The notes: generated from the sequence alone by a model not told the origin. 64,000 nt of DNA from Pseudoduganella lutea (GCF_004209755.1 NZ_CP035913.1:1612001-1676000), one strand, 5' to 3'. Positions 27,206 through 36,978 are shown, counted from the stretch's first letter. Numbers and translations are program-made.

Positions 27206-29746
27206 ATGACGACCCAGCCCCGATTGCGTACCTCCCCCATCGTCCTGCTCGCGCCGCTGACAGGCCGCGTCGTGCCCCTCCCCGACGTTCCCGACCCGGT
27301 CTTTTCCGGCGGCATGCTGGGCGACGGCATCGGCATCGATCCTGCCGAAGGCCGCCTGCTTGCTCCCTGCGACGGCGTCGTTTCGCAGCTGGCCGGCACG
27401 GGCCACGCGCTCACCATCACCAGCGAGGAAGGAGCGGAGGTCCTGCTGCATATCGGTATCGACACGGTCGAACTGGGTGGCGAAGGTTTTCATGCACTGG
27501 TGGCGGAAGGCGCGCGCGTGCATGCGGGCGACCTCCTCGTCGAGTTCGATCTCGCTACGGTCAGGCGCAAGGCACGCAGTGCGGTATCCGTGGTAGCGAT
27601 TGCGAACGGCGATGCCTACCATATCGACCAGCGGGCCGACGGCGATGTCACGGCCGGGCAGGCGCCTCTGCTGACGGTGCGATGGGCTTCGGGCACGGAA
27701 CAGTCGGCGGCAGCGCCTCCTCTTCCTGGCGAAGGCCCGGCGCTGCGCCGGAGCGTGCGGCTCACGGCACCAGGCGGATTGCATGCGCGCCCGGCAGCAC
27801 GTGCTCGTCACGCGGCGCGCGGACTGGATGCGCGCGTGGAGGTGCTGTTCGGTGACAGGCGCGCACCGGTCGACAGCGTGGTGGCGCTGCTCGGTCTCGG
27901 CGCCGGAGAGGGAACCATCGTCGAACTGCTCGCCACCGGCTCCCAGGCGGCGCTGGCGGTGGACGCCGTGGCGCGGGAACTGGTTCGTGCGATCGACGCC
28001 GAAACCGCCGATGCGCCGCCGGCCGCCCTGCCCCGCAGCGGGGATGCCGCCGCGCTGCCCCCGCATGTGCTGGCTGGCGTGTGCGCCGCGCCGGGCATCG
28101 CCATCGGCCCGCTCGTGCATGCCGGCGTCGGCGTGATCGACGTGCCGGAATTTGCCACTGGCACAGCGGCCGACGAAGACCATCGGCTCGACCTGGCGCT
28201 CGCGGCGGCCGATGCCGGTCTCACTGCGCTGGTCCGCAATGCACCCGCGGCGGCGGACATCTTCGCCGTGCACCGTGTGCTGCTCGAAGACCCGGTCCTG
28301 CTCGACGCCGCACGCGAACACGTCTCGTTCGGCAAGAGCGCGGGATATGCCTGGCGCAGCGCGATCCGCGCGCAGGCAGGCGTCCTGGCGCGTCTCGACG
28401 ACCCGTTGCTGGCCGGCCGCGCAGCCGACCTGCGCGACGTCGAACAGCGTGTGCTGCATGCACTCGGTCATGCACCATCCCCACGCGGCACCTTGCCCGA
28501 CGGCGCGGTGCTGGCAGCTGACGACTTCACCCCATCCGACCTTGCCGCGCTCGATCGCGAACGTGTCGCCGCACTCGTGATGGCGCGTGGCGGCGCCACG
28601 TCGCATGCGGCGATCATCGCGCGCCACCTCGGCATTCCCGCACTCGTGGCCGTGGGGGATGCTCTGCATGCGATCCGGAATGAAACGCAGGTGGTGGTCG
28701 ACGCCACGGCCGGCCGCATCGACTTCGCACCGGCCGCGCTGGAAATCGAACGCGCCCGCACCGAGCGCCAGCGCCTCGCCAACGTGCGCTCGACGAATCG
28801 CCAAGCTGCCGGCGAGGCAACGGCAACGCGCGACGGCCGGCACATCGAAGTGGCGGCCAATATCGCCACCAACGGGGATGCCCGCGACGCCGTCGACCAT
28901 GGCGCCGATGCGGTGGGCCTGCTGCGCACCGAACTACTGTTCATGCACCGCCAGGCCGCACCCGGCATCGCGGAACACCGCGCGGCTTACCAGGAAATCG
29001 TCGACACGCTGCAAGGCCGTAGCGCCATCATCCGCACGCTCGACGTGGGCGCCGACAAGAGCGTGGGTTACCTGGCCCTGCCGCCCGAACAGAACCCGGC
29101 GCTGGGGCTGCGCGGCATCCGCCTGGCGCAGGTGCGGCCTGACCTGCTCGACGACCAGCTGCGGGGCCTGCTGGCAGTCCAGCCGTTCGGCCGGGTGCGC
29201 ATCATGCTGCCAATGGTGACAGACGTTCCGGAGCTGCTGCGCATCCGTGCCCGTATCGACGAACTCGCCGAGGCGATCGGGCGCACCGCCAGGATCGAGG
29301 TGGGCGTGATGATCGAGGTACCCGCTGCCGCGCTGCTGGCCGACCAGCTGGCGCGCCACGCGGATTTCCTGTCGATCGGCACCAACGACCTCACGCAGTA
29401 CACGCTCGCCATGGATCGCGGCCACCCCGCCCTCGCGGCGCAGGCCGACAGCCTGCACCCGGCCGTGCTGCGGCTGGTCGATGCCACGGTGCGGGGTGCG
29501 GCGCAGCATGGCAAGTGGGTCGGCGTGTGCGGCGCCATGGCGGCCGATCCCGATGCGGTGCCCGTACTGGTTGGCCTGGGCGTGTCGGAACTGTCGGTCG
29601 CTCCGCTTGCCGTGCCCGACGTGAAGGCGCGCGTGCGCGGTCTCGACTACACCCAGTGCCGCCGGGTTGCGGCGGAACTGCTGTCGCTCGCCTCGGCAAC
29701 AGAGGTGCGCGCGGCCAGCCGGGTAGCCTGGCCGCATCGCGGCTGA
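27206..29746 (+). CDS. PTS EIIA-HPr-EI triple fusion phosphotransferase
   Basis: An 846-aa phosphoryl-transfer protein combining three PTS parts. EIIA of the glucose type spans residues 10-160 (GTGHALTI with H67, and phospho-acceptor H82 in LLHIGIDTVEL). HPr spans about 182-265 (active H193 in GGLHARPAARA). Enzyme I spans about 285-835 (H467 in GGATSHAAIIARHLGIPA, PEP-binding region and catalytic C775 in GVCGAM). It takes phosphate from PEP and passes it to the EIIB cysteine of MurP in one polypeptide. The layout is that of NagF-type fusions seen in GlcNAc loci. ATG 27206 gives MTTQPRLRTSP; the frame is open to 26810 but that part shadows the receptor gene. Confidence 0.92.
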   Translation: MTTQPRLRTSPIVLLAPLTGRVVPLPDVPDPVFSGGMLGDGIGIDPAEGRLLAPCDGVVSQLAGTGHALTITSEEGAEVLLHIGIDTVELGGEGFHALVAEGARVHAGDLLVEFDLATVRRKARSAVSVVAIANGDAYHIDQRADGDVTAGQAPLLTVRWASGTEQSAAAPPLPGEGPALRRSVRLTAPGGLHARPAARARHAARGLDARVEVLFGDRRAPVDSVVALLGLGAGEGTIVELLATGSQAALAVDAVARELVRAIDAETADAPPAALPRSGDAAALPPHVLAGVCAAPGIAIGPLVHAGVGVIDVPEFATGTAADEDHRLDLALAAADAGLTALVRNAPAAADIFAVHRVLLEDPVLLDAAREHVSFGKSAGYAWRSAIRAQAGVLARLDDPLLAGRAADLRDVEQRVLHALGHAPSPRGTLPDGAVLAADDFTPSDLAALDRERVAALVMARGGATSHAAIIARHLGIPALVAVGDALHAIRNETQVVVDATAGRIDFAPAALEIERARTERQRLANVRSTNRQAAGEATATRDGRHIEVAANIATNGDARDAVDHGADAVGLLRTELLFMHRQAAPGIAEHRAAYQEIVDTLQGRSAIIRTLDVGADKSVGYLALPPEQNPALGLRGIRLAQVRPDLLDDQLRGLLAVQPFGRVRIMLPMVTDVPELLRIRARIDELAEAIGRTARIEVGVMIEVPAAALLADQLARHADFLSIGTNDLTQYTLAMDRGHPALAAQADSLHPAVLRLVDATVRGAAQHGKWVGVCGAMAADPDAVPVLVGLGVSELSVAPLAVPDVKARVRGLDYTQCRRVAAELLSLASATEVRAASRVAWPHRG

Positions 29747-29810
29747 TCCGTCATCCAGTGCGCGCCCTGGTGTCGAACACGGGTCGTCGCACAATCCACA
29801 GGATATTTCC

Positions 29811-32201
29811 ATGAACACCGGTACCAGGACCCTGCTCTACGCAACGCTGCTGGCCTGCCGTGCAGCCACCGGCAGCGAAGCCGCCACCATCGGCGACCCA
29901 TACCAGCACATGCGCCTGCACTGGCAATCGCGCCTGGTCGGCGATGGCGGCACCGCCGCCGACGCGGCCATCGTCAACACCGCACGGCGCCACCTGGACA
30001 GCATGGCCACCGCCCCCGACGCCCGGGCATTGTGGGCCGATGCCGCCGGCTGGCACCAGCCGAACGGCACGGCCGCTTCGGCTGTCATCACCGCCAACTA
30101 CACCCGGCTGGAGTCGATGGCGCTCGCCCACGCCCAGCCAGGCAGCGCCCTGCACGGCGACGTGCGCCTGCGCGACGCGATCCTGCACGGCCTGGCCTGG
30201 ATGGAACGCCATCACTACCGCGCCGGGGCGCACGCCTACGGCAACTGGTGGGACTGGCAGATCGGCACGCCCCACAGGCTGGCCAACTCGCTGACACTGA
30301 TGTATGCCGACCTGCCCGCCGATCTGCTGGCACGGTGTCTGGCAGCGATCGACCACTTCAGTCCAGATCCCACGCGCCGCACGCTGCCCGACGGCACGCC
30401 GGGACCGGACGCCGAAACAGGCGCCAACCGCCTGGACAAGGCCCTGATCGCCAGCCTGCGCGGTGTTCTCGGCCGCTCCGCCCCCCACATCGCCGCCGGG
30501 CGCGACGCCGTTGCCGGGACCCTGGCATCGGTCACCCGGGGCGACGGCTTCTACGCCGACGGCTCCTTTGTCCAGCACGACCATGTGGCCTATACCGGCA
30601 GCTACGGGCGGGTGGCGCTGGACAACTACGCCAAGCTGGTCTACCTGCACAACGGCTCGCAATGGCCGCTGCCGGCCACCACGCTGGACGGCATCCTGCA
30701 CTGGGTGCGCGAAGCCTACGTGCCGTGGCTGTTCGACGGCGCCATGGCCGACGCGGTGCGCGGTCGGCGCATCTCGACCGAATCACAGGACGATCGCCAC
30801 ACGGGACGCCGCATCCTGGCCTCACTGGCCGCGCTGGCACAATCGGCGCCGGCCGGCCGGGCCGACGACATCAAGGCCTTCGTCAAGAGCAGCGTGCACC
30901 GCGGCCTGCTCGAGGGCGCCAGTGCACCCGGCTCCGCGCTGGGCAGCCACGACCTGCGCCAGTTGCGCGACGTGGCCGCGGATGCTTCCATTCCCGCGGC
31001 GGGCAGCAAGCCCGGCGCACGCGTCTACGCCAGCATGGACCGCGCGCTGCTGCATGGCGAGGATTTCGGCTTCGCGGTCAGCATGTATTCCGACCGCATT
31101 TCCGCTTTCGAGTACGGCAATGGCGAACATGCGCGCGGCTGGTGGACGGGCATCGGCATGACCACGCTGTACACCGCCGACCGCGCGCAATACGGCGGCC
31201 ATTACTGGCCCACCGTGGATGCATGGCGCCTGCCGGGCACCACGACCGACCATAGCGGCAAGGGCCTGCCGCCCGCCTGGGCAATGCTCGGCAACCGTGA
31301 TGGATGGAGCGGCGGCGCGCAGCTGGATGGCTACGCGGCCGTGGCCCTGCGCTTCGACATGCGCGACGTGACAGGCAGCGACCTGCGCGGCAACAAATCC
31401 TGGTTCCTGCTGGGCCGGCGCATCGTTGCAACGGGCACCGGTATCACCGGCAGCGGCGCGGTCGAAACCATCGTCGACAACCGCAAGCTGTCCGCGCCGG
31501 GCTCCGGCGTGCTTACCGTCGACGGGCACGTCCGCGTTCCTTCCATCGGGGCGTCCGACAGCGTGGCACGCGCCGGCTGGGCGCACCTTGCCGGCAGCGA
31601 ACCTGGCGGCGGCATTGGCTATGCGTTCCCCGACGGGACTCCCCTGCAACTGCTGCGCGAAACACGCATTGGCAGCTGGCGCGACATCAATGCAGCAGAG
31701 AGCTCGACGCCCGTCCGGAACACCTTCGTCAGCCTGGCGATAGGACATGGCACGCACCCTCGCGATGCAGCCTACAGCTATGTGCTGCTGCCCGGCGCCG
31801 ATGCGTCGACCACGGCCGCCTATGCCGCGCGACCCGCGGTCACGCTGCTGGAAAACAGCAACACCGCCAGCGCCGTGCGCGACGCATCGATTGGCGTAAT
31901 CGCCGCCAATTTCTGGCAGCCGGGCGTCATCCGGCTGGACGGGCGGGATTATCTGTCTGCAAACAGCCCGGCCTCGATCTTGCTGCACGAGGAACCAGGC
32001 ACGCTGGCGCTCGGCATAGCGGAACCCACGCAGCATCGGGCAGAAGACGTGCTGGTCACCGTGCACCGGCCCGTATCGGCCCTGCTGGAAGCCGACCCGC
32101 GCGTAAAGGTGATCAGCCTGCGGCCCGTGCTGCGGCTCAGGATCGCACCCGCAGGCAGTGCTGGCCGGTCGTTGATTGTGCGGTTTTCGGTACAACCCTG
32201 A
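29811..32201 (+). CDS. Polysaccharide lyase family 8 (hyaluronate/xanthan lyase-like)
   Basis: A 796-aa secreted lyase with a signal peptide (residues 1-24). The alpha-toroid domain (30-370) has the PL8 landmarks GNWWDWQIG (144-152), TGANRLDKALI with catalytic N206, and FVQHDHVAYTGSYG with H256 and Y265. The 50- and 9-residue spacings equal those of pneumococcal hyaluronate lyase N349/H399/Y408. Beta-sandwich domains follow (YSDRISAFEYGNGE, KSWFLLGRRIVATGTGI). PL8 enzymes cleave uronic-acid glycans by beta-elimination. It lies 64 bases behind the PTS fusion, as the last gene of the murP operon, so the transported sugar probably derives from its product. Confidence 0.88.
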   Translation: MNTGTRTLLYATLLACRAATGSEAATIGDPYQHMRLHWQSRLVGDGGTAADAAIVNTARRHLDSMATAPDARALWADAAGWHQPNGTAASAVITANYTRLESMALAHAQPGSALHGDVRLRDAILHGLAWMERHHYRAGAHAYGNWWDWQIGTPHRLANSLTLMYADLPADLLARCLAAIDHFSPDPTRRTLPDGTPGPDAETGANRLDKALIASLRGVLGRSAPHIAAGRDAVAGTLASVTRGDGFYADGSFVQHDHVAYTGSYGRVALDNYAKLVYLHNGSQWPLPATTLDGILHWVREAYVPWLFDGAMADAVRGRRISTESQDDRHTGRRILASLAALAQSAPAGRADDIKAFVKSSVHRGLLEGASAPGSALGSHDLRQLRDVAADASIPAAGSKPGARVYASMDRALLHGEDFGFAVSMYSDRISAFEYGNGEHARGWWTGIGMTTLYTADRAQYGGHYWPTVDAWRLPGTTTDHSGKGLPPAWAMLGNRDGWSGGAQLDGYAAVALRFDMRDVTGSDLRGNKSWFLLGRRIVATGTGITGSGAVETIVDNRKLSAPGSGVLTVDGHVRVPSIGASDSVARAGWAHLAGSEPGGGIGYAFPDGTPLQLLRETRIGSWRDINAAESSTPVRNTFVSLAIGHGTHPRDAAYSYVLLPGADASTTAAYAARPAVTLLENSNTASAVRDASIGVIAANFWQPGVIRLDGRDYLSANSPASILLHEEPGTLALGIAEPTQHRAEDVLVTVHRPVSALLEADPRVKVISLRPVLRLRIAPAGSAGRSLIVRFSVQP

Positions 32202-32219
32202 ACCCGGGCGCGGGTTCAG
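32198..32219. terminator. Inverted repeat over the lyase stop codon
   Basis: CTGAACCCG and CGGGTTCAG form a 9-bp stem with a four-base loop that includes the lyase TGA. It has no T run; it may still mark the operon end. Confidence 0.4.
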
Positions 32220-32282
32220 ATCGCGCATCCCCGGTGGAGATGGAAGGCCCGCTCGCAGCCTCGCCGGATGCCACGGTGCCGG

Positions 32283-32389
32283 ATGCCACAGGCCAAGGCA
32301 TGGCTGCAGCGCCTGGTCAACGAAGGCGTGATCGAGAAGCGCAAGAAGCCGGGGGGTATGTCGTCAGGCAGTCGACGCTGTTCGAGTAA
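32283..32389 (+). pseudogene. C-terminal gene remnant with frameshift (DprA-like tail?)
   Basis: A 35-codon fragment reads AKAWLQRLVNEGVIEKRKKP and then, after a shift in the GGGGGG run, GYVVRQSTLFE and stop. It resembles the winged-helix tail of DprA/SLOG-type DNA-processing proteins, but nothing of the main domain is left. I treat it as debris of a lost gene; the family name is tentative. Confidence 0.4.
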
Positions 32390-32478
32390 CCATCGCGGCT
32401 GTTCACGATCTTCGGTGCGTTGGAACATCACCCGATGCAAACCGCTTCCAGCGCAACCGACTGTCCAGCGCCGATTCC

Positions 32479-32850
32479 CTAACCCTCGCAATGCACCATG
32501 GTCGCCCGTATCAGCTCCATGCTGATCGGTTTCCCCATATGCAGGTCGATCCCCGCCTCCAGCGCCAGCGCCTTGGTTCCCGCATCGTTCCACCCCGACA
32601 CCGAAACGAGAAAAGCCCCGGCATTCGCCGCGTCGGCCCGGATCCGCCGGGCCAGCTCGAAGCCGTTCATGCCCGGCATGCCGATATCGAGAAACACGAT
32701 CCGTGGATGGAACGCCTGCATGGTTGCAAGCGCCTGCAGCCCGTCATAGGCCACTTCCACCGTGGCCCCCATGCATCGCACCAGCTCGGAAAGCATGGTG
32801 GCGGCATCGAGGTTGTCGTCGACGACCATTACTTCGCATGGCTGGCCCAT
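32479..32850 (-). CDS. Single-domain response regulator
   Basis: A 123-aa receiver domain with no output domain. It shows the acidic pocket VMVVDDN, phospho-acceptor Asp in VFLDIGMPGMNGFELARRIR, Ser/Thr switch in LVSVSGWN and the conserved Lys in MGKPI. I chose ATG 32850 because GAGGA lies five bases upstream; the longer frame (to 33078) adds non-conserved residues. It lies on the same strand as, and downstream of, the RsbRD_N kinase at 33196, with the small RNA copy 3 between them, so it is a plausible phospho-partner. Confidence 0.88.
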   Translation of the reverse strand: MGQPCEVMVVDDNLDAATMLSELVRCMGATVEVAYDGLQALATMQAFHPRIVFLDIGMPGMNGFELARRIRADAANAGAFLVSVSGWNDAGTKALALEAGIDLHMGKPISMELIRATMVHCEG

Positions 32851-33040
32851 ATCGTCCTCGCTTGGTCGGGTAGTTGGAAGGAAGGCGCGTTCCATGGTCG
32901 GAAAGCGCCACTTATGATCCGAGTATAGGTGGGCAAGGCGCCACGGACCACGGTCCGGAGTGGGACGGCCGCGCGACAACGCGTAGGAGAAAGCCCGGCC
33001 GCAAGCCGGCAGGCGATGTGCCATCAAAAACGGTGCGGAT

Positions 33041-33068
33041 AAAAAAACGGCCAGCGCTGAGGCTGGCC
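33041..33068 (-). terminator. Rho-independent terminator of small RNA copy 3
   Basis: A 7-bp GGCCAGC/GCTGGCC stem on the minus strand is followed by CG and seven T residues. It also shields the downstream response regulator gene from kinase read-through. Confidence 0.75.
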
Positions 33069-33153
33069 AGAATTCCAATTCAGTAGAGAGTTGGAGGAGA
33101 CAGGTGCATCATCGCACTTTGCTGCGATGCTGACCAATTGACTGTTCACATAG
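33041..33153 (-). ncRNA. Candidate small RNA, repeat family copy 3
   Basis: This is the third member of the family seen at 3011 and 3267, 30 kb away. On the minus strand it has GTCAATTGG (33134-33142), a perfect 7-bp CATCGCA/TGCGATG stem-loop (33110-33129), the GTCTCCTCCAACTCT core, CTGAATTGGAATTC, and a terminator GGCCAGC/GCTGGCC followed by CG and seven T residues. It differs from copies 1 and 2 in loop and stem letters but keeps the layout. It begins about 43 bases after the stop codon of the histidine kinase at 33196, so it could be an own transcript or a 3'-UTR product of that gene. Confidence 0.62.
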
Positions 33154-33195
33154 CCATCATTACTCCCATGAATGATGGGTGTGCGCCGCGTGCCT

Positions 33196-34326
33196 TCAGG
33201 TGGTTGCCGGGCCGGCGAAAGGCCGGCAGTCGATCGGCACGTCGATCAGGAACGTGGTGCCGGTTTCCTGGGAACTGTCCACCGCAACGCTGCCGCCATG
33301 GCTTTCCGCCACCTGCTTCACGAATGGCAGGCCGATGCCCCAGCCGCCCTTCGCATGCGAGCCGCCTTCCCGCGAGGACTGCTCGAAAAGGCTGCCGAGC
33401 CGGTCTTTGCCGATCGGGTTGCCGGTATTGCGCACCGACAGCAGCACGCGGCCGTGGGCGGCCTTCGCCGACAGGCCGACCCCTTGCCCGTCGCCGTAGG
33501 TAGCGGCGTTGTTGACCAGGTTCTCGAGCGCGCGGCGCATCGCGTTGCGGCTCCAGTGGCCGATGACCGACTCGCTCGTCGACTCCACCAGCGTGCTGCT
33601 GGCGTGCGCATAGCCGGCGCAGACTTCACGCACCAGGTCGCGGATGTCGAAACGGCTCAGTTCGAGCATCATTGCGTCGCCGGCATTCCCGGTCAGTGCG
33701 TCGAGCAGCTCGCCCATCATTTCGCCGAGCCGCAGCGCGCTCGATTCGATCTTGGTCGCGGCGCGGCGGGCCATGTCCATGTCCGGCGCGATCTGGATCA
33801 GCTGGGCGCCGTTGGCCACCACGGCCAGCGGCGTGCGCATGTCGTGCGACAGGGCCGCGGCGACCTTGCGGCGCAGGTCGTCCTGGATGGCGGCGAACTC
33901 GCGCACCGCCTCGCGCATGGCATGGTTGAGCGAGCGGTCGATGACGGCCCAGTCCACCGCCGTCAGCTCCACCGTGGCCGCCGCTTCGGCGGCGATGCAC
34001 TCGCGCAGGATCTGGTATTCGTGGATGATCTGTTCGGGCCCGAAGGGCGTCATCCTCGCGCGCTCGCCGCCATGCACCGCGGCCGCATTGGTGTTGCTCG
34101 TGCCGTCGCGGCGCGGGTGGCCGGGGCTGAGCGCTTCGGCGATGTTGTCGTAGAACGCGGGCAGCATGTTCGTCAGCGCGGGGGTGAGCAGGTCGTTCGC
34201 GCCCTCGACGCGGGCGCGCACTTCCCGCTCCCAGCGCGTCATGACGGCGCTGCGCATCGCCAGGAAGCTCCCGGCCTTCGCCGACAGCGGGTGGCCATCG
34301 GCATTCTGGTCTGTTGCAAGAATCAT
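33196..34326 (-). CDS. Sensor histidine kinase with RsbRD-type N-terminal domain
   Basis: A 376-aa soluble kinase. Residues 15-150 resemble the RsbRD N-terminal (globin-like) sensor domain (MTRWEREVRARVEG, PEQIIHEYQILRECI). The HisKA dimer motif AALSHDMRTPLAVV (about 170) and the ATP-binding motifs NLVNNAATYGDG and GGWGIGLPFVKQV follow. No membrane segment is present. It is divergent from a single-domain response regulator (34690) and upstream of another (32479), likely forming a small two-component set. ATG 34326 gives MILATDQ; the longer start at 34386 lacks a ribosome site. The same sensor domain type occurs in the RsbR of this window, hinting at a link with the stress module. Confidence 0.88.
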   Translation of the reverse strand: MILATDQNADGHPLSAKAGSFLAMRSAVMTRWEREVRARVEGANDLLTPALTNMLPAFYDNIAEALSPGHPRRDGTSNTNAAAVHGGERARMTPFGPEQIIHEYQILRECIAAEAAATVELTAVDWAVIDRSLNHAMREAVREFAAIQDDLRRKVAAALSHDMRTPLAVVANGAQLIQIAPDMDMARRAATKIESSALRLGEMMGELLDALTGNAGDAMMLELSRFDIRDLVREVCAGYAHASSTLVESTSESVIGHWSRNAMRRALENLVNNAATYGDGQGVGLSAKAAHGRVLLSVRNTGNPIGKDRLGSLFEQSSREGGSHAKGGWGIGLPFVKQVAESHGGSVAVDSSQETGTTFLIDVPIDCRPFAGPATT

Positions 34327-34689
34327 GGAAATCCCGTCGGAGGCAGGTCGGTGCCGGCAGTTGTGAGGCCGTTTCGACCGGGCCATGCGCCAGTGGGCGC
34401 CAATAAGCCATTGCAGGGATTGGGCGATGGCGGTGGTTGTTGACCGAATTTTACAGGAAGAAACTTTGCACAGGCATGTAGCGGTGGCGGAAGCCGGCCA
34501 GGCGTGCCCTCTTCACCACGCCGCACCATGTTGGTCGCGAATCCGAAATTTCAAGAGCCGGGTACGGGAGCCTGTCGTGTTGTTATCCGTCATTGCAAGC
34601 TATTGACATATAATCAATCCCCCGGGCACGTGTCGACCTGCCGCCACGAGCGCCAGCAAAGGCTGCCGGGAAGTGGACAAGGGGCGAGC
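34327..34689. other. Divergent intergenic region, kinase / response regulator
   Basis: No gene is recognised in these 363 bases. A TATAAT hexamer at 34609-34614 lies about 75 bases before the response regulator start, but a good -35 element at normal spacing is not visible. The first 100 bases next to the kinase are GC-rich and may be its leader. Confidence 0.4.
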
Positions 34690-35067
34690 GTGGCATCATC
34701 GAAAAAAATACTGATCGTCGACGACAATGTCGACGCCGCCGACCTCACGGCCGACGTGCTGCGCATGCACGGGCTCGATGTGACCGTCGCCTACGGCGGT
34801 CTCGAAGGCCTGGCGGCGGCGAAAACGTCCGGGGCGGGCGTGATCTTCCTCGATCTCGGCATGCCCGGGATGGATGGCTACGAAGTGGCGAGAAGGCTGC
34901 GCGCGGATGGCGCGTTCGGTGCAACGACGATCGTGGCGCTGACCGCCTGGGGCGATAGCGCCGCCCGGGAACGCACCGCCGCCGCCGGCTTCGACCTGCA
35001 CTTGACGAAGCCGGCGTCGCTGGCCATGCTGGTCGACGTGGCATCGGGCAACGCCCCGGTGCACTAA
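34690..35067 (+). CDS. Single-domain response regulator
   Basis: A 125-aa receiver-only protein: ILIVDDNVDAADLTADVLRM, phospho-Asp in VIFLDLGMPGMDGYEVARRL, switch Thr in IVALTAWGD and Lys in HLTKPASL. The start is the GTG at 34690 (VASSKK), preceded by AAGGGGCGAG; the upstream open frame has no homology to receivers. It is similar to the receiver at 32479 and is divergent from the RsbRD-type kinase, so it probably receives phosphate from it. Confidence 0.87.
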   Translation: MASSKKILIVDDNVDAADLTADVLRMHGLDVTVAYGGLEGLAAAKTSGAGVIFLDLGMPGMDGYEVARRLRADGAFGATTIVALTAWGDSAARERTAAAGFDLHLTKPASLAMLVDVASGNAPVH

Positions 35068-35080
35068 GTCCCTTCGCGCT

Positions 35081-35875
35081 TCAGGGCGCCCCGTCCAGCA
35101 GTTCCACCGTCACCTGCATCTCGTTGCCCACCAATGGCGGCCCGAACTGGCTGAAGATCGCCACGTTCGCGGCATCGTGGCCCACGGCCACCGTCACGCG
35201 GCCACCGCGCGGGGCGTCCTGCGTGGGATCGAACGTGTACCAGCGCCCGCCCACGAAGGCCTCGAACCATGCGTGCAGGTCCATCGGCACGAGGCCATGC
35301 AGGTAGCCGGCCACCATGCGGGTTGGAATGGAGAGGCTGCGGCACAGGGCGATGCCCAGGTGCGCCAGGTCGCGGCACACGCCTTCGCGGCGTTCGTTCA
35401 CGTCGGTCGCCGCCATGTGGCTGTAGGGCGATGCCGGATTGAAGCGCACCTCGCGCCGGATCCAGTCGGTGATGCAGGCCACCTGGTCATACCCCGGCGC
35501 GACGCCGGCGACGATCTCGGTAGCCATTTCGTTGAACAGCTCGGATTCGCAGTAGCGGCTGGGCAGCAGGTACGTCAGCACATCGTCCGGCAGGTGCTGC
35601 ACTTCGATAAACGGGGCGCCGGGCGCCACGTCGATCATGGCGGGAGTCGTCACGTCGGCCGAGGTGTAGACCGAGAATGGGCCGGGCGGCGCGACCAGGC
35701 GCTGGCACAGGTTGCCGTAGGAATCCGTGAATTCCGCCGCCGGCACGCCGGGGGCCAGGTTATAGCTCTGGTGCGCCACCCATTGCCTGGCGTCGCTGCG
35801 CGGGCGCAGCATCAAGATGAACGGCGTCGCGTCGGCGACGATGAAACTCAGGTTGCATCGGGTGCGCAGCAACAT
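35081..35875 (-). CDS. Transglutaminase-like cysteine protease-fold protein
   Basis: A 264-aa protein with a bacterial transglutaminase N-terminal beta domain and a transglutaminase-like core. The triad is visible as Cys in REGVCRDLAHLG, His in PMDLHAWFEAF and Asp in YTFDPTQD. No signal peptide is seen. It is the last gene of the minus-strand module after the ATP-grasp and alpha-E genes, a combination predicted to make or trim peptide-like amide bonds (Iyer-Aravind amidoligase clusters). A start nine codons upstream (35902) is possible; I prefer MLLRTRCNLSF, the usual family opening. Confidence 0.85.
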   Translation of the reverse strand: MLLRTRCNLSFIVADATPFILMLRPRSDARQWVAHQSYNLAPGVPAAEFTDSYGNLCQRLVAPPGPFSVYTSADVTTPAMIDVAPGAPFIEVQHLPDDVLTYLLPSRYCESELFNEMATEIVAGVAPGYDQVACITDWIRREVRFNPASPYSHMAATDVNERREGVCRDLAHLGIALCRSLSIPTRMVAGYLHGLVPMDLHAWFEAFVGGRWYTFDPTQDAPRGGRVTVAVGHDAANVAIFSQFGPPLVGNEMQVTVELLDGAP

Positions 35876-36017
35876 CGAACGCCTGCTTTCTGCTTCACGC
35901 ATGAACGCACCAAGTTGGCGCGATAGTTGTAATTATTGCCATATTGGTGCGCTGCGCCATTTTGCGGTGCATGATGGTGTCATGCGCCGGCATGGCGCCC
36001 CGCTGCCTCGCGTCGCT

Positions 36018-36977
36018 TCACGCATCGTCCTCGGCCGCCGCCGGCACGAGGAAATCGCTGCTGATGCCATTGCCCACCTGTTCGATCGACGCCAGGAAGA
36101 CCGTCAGGAAGTCATGCAGCCCTTCTTCCAGGATGTCGTCGATCACGGCATGGCGCAGCTGGTCGTACAGGTTCCCGGCCAGCTCCTCGGTATCATACGA
36201 CACGTCGTTGCGGATCTCCCGCAGGTTCGACACCACGGCGGCCATGCAGGCCACCAGTGAGCGCGGCATCTTCTCTTCCAGGATCAGCAGCGCGGCCACG
36301 CGCGCCGGCGTGATCGCATCGCGGTACACCTTGCGGTAGGTCTCGAACGCGGACACGGAGCGCAGCAGCGCCGCCAGGTAATAGAACTCGCCCTGCGGGC
36401 CCGCCTTGATCGCGTCGGAATCAAGGAAGCGGAATTTCACGTCGAGGATGCGCGCCGTGTTGTCGGCCCGCTCCAGGAACGTGCCGAGGCGGATGAAGTT
36501 GAACGCGCCATCCTGGAACATGGTGCCGAGCGTGACACCGCGCGACAGGTGCGAGCGGTGCTTGACCCACTCGAGGAACTGGCCGGGCTGGTGCTCGAAT
36601 GTGCGGTTGCGCAGGTGCTGCTGCAGCTCGATCCACGTGGTGTTTTCCGTCTCCCACACTTCGGTGGTGAGCGTGCCGCGCACGGCCCGGGCATTCTCGC
36701 GCGCGCCCGCCAGGCAGCTGGCGATCGACGAGGGATTGTCCGGATCGCGCACCATGAAGTCGATGACTTCCTTTTGCGTCAGCGCGCTGTACTTGGCGTC
36801 GAACTGCCGTTCCAGCTCCGACACGCCGAGCATCGTGCGCCAGCCCTGCTGGGCGGCAAGCGCCGATTGCGGCATCAGCGAATACTGCACGCGCACGTCG
36901 AGCATGCGGGCCGTGTTTTCCGCCCGTTCGGTATAACGGGCCATCCAGAACAGATGATCTGCGGTGCGGCTCAGCAT
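36018..36977 (-). CDS. Alpha-E domain protein (DUF403)
   Basis: A 319-aa all-helical alpha-E protein. The opening MLSRTADHLFWMARYTERAE and the NTARILDVKF and SLVACMAAVVSNLREIRND segments are family hallmarks. Alpha-E proteins have no proven activity but nearly always sit beside circularly permuted ATP-grasp enzymes and transglutaminases, as here. The ATG follows the ATP-grasp stop codon by one base (TAA-T-ATG), so the two are surely co-translated. The fused counterpart is in the gene at 42201. Confidence 0.9.
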   Translation of the reverse strand: MLSRTADHLFWMARYTERAENTARMLDVRVQYSLMPQSALAAQQGWRTMLGVSELERQFDAKYSALTQKEVIDFMVRDPDNPSSIASCLAGARENARAVRGTLTTEVWETENTTWIELQQHLRNRTFEHQPGQFLEWVKHRSHLSRGVTLGTMFQDGAFNFIRLGTFLERADNTARILDVKFRFLDSDAIKAGPQGEFYYLAALLRSVSAFETYRKVYRDAITPARVAALLILEEKMPRSLVACMAAVVSNLREIRNDVSYDTEELAGNLYDQLRHAVIDDILEEGLHDFLTVFLASIEQVGNGISSDFLVPAAAEDDA

Positions 36978-36978
36978 A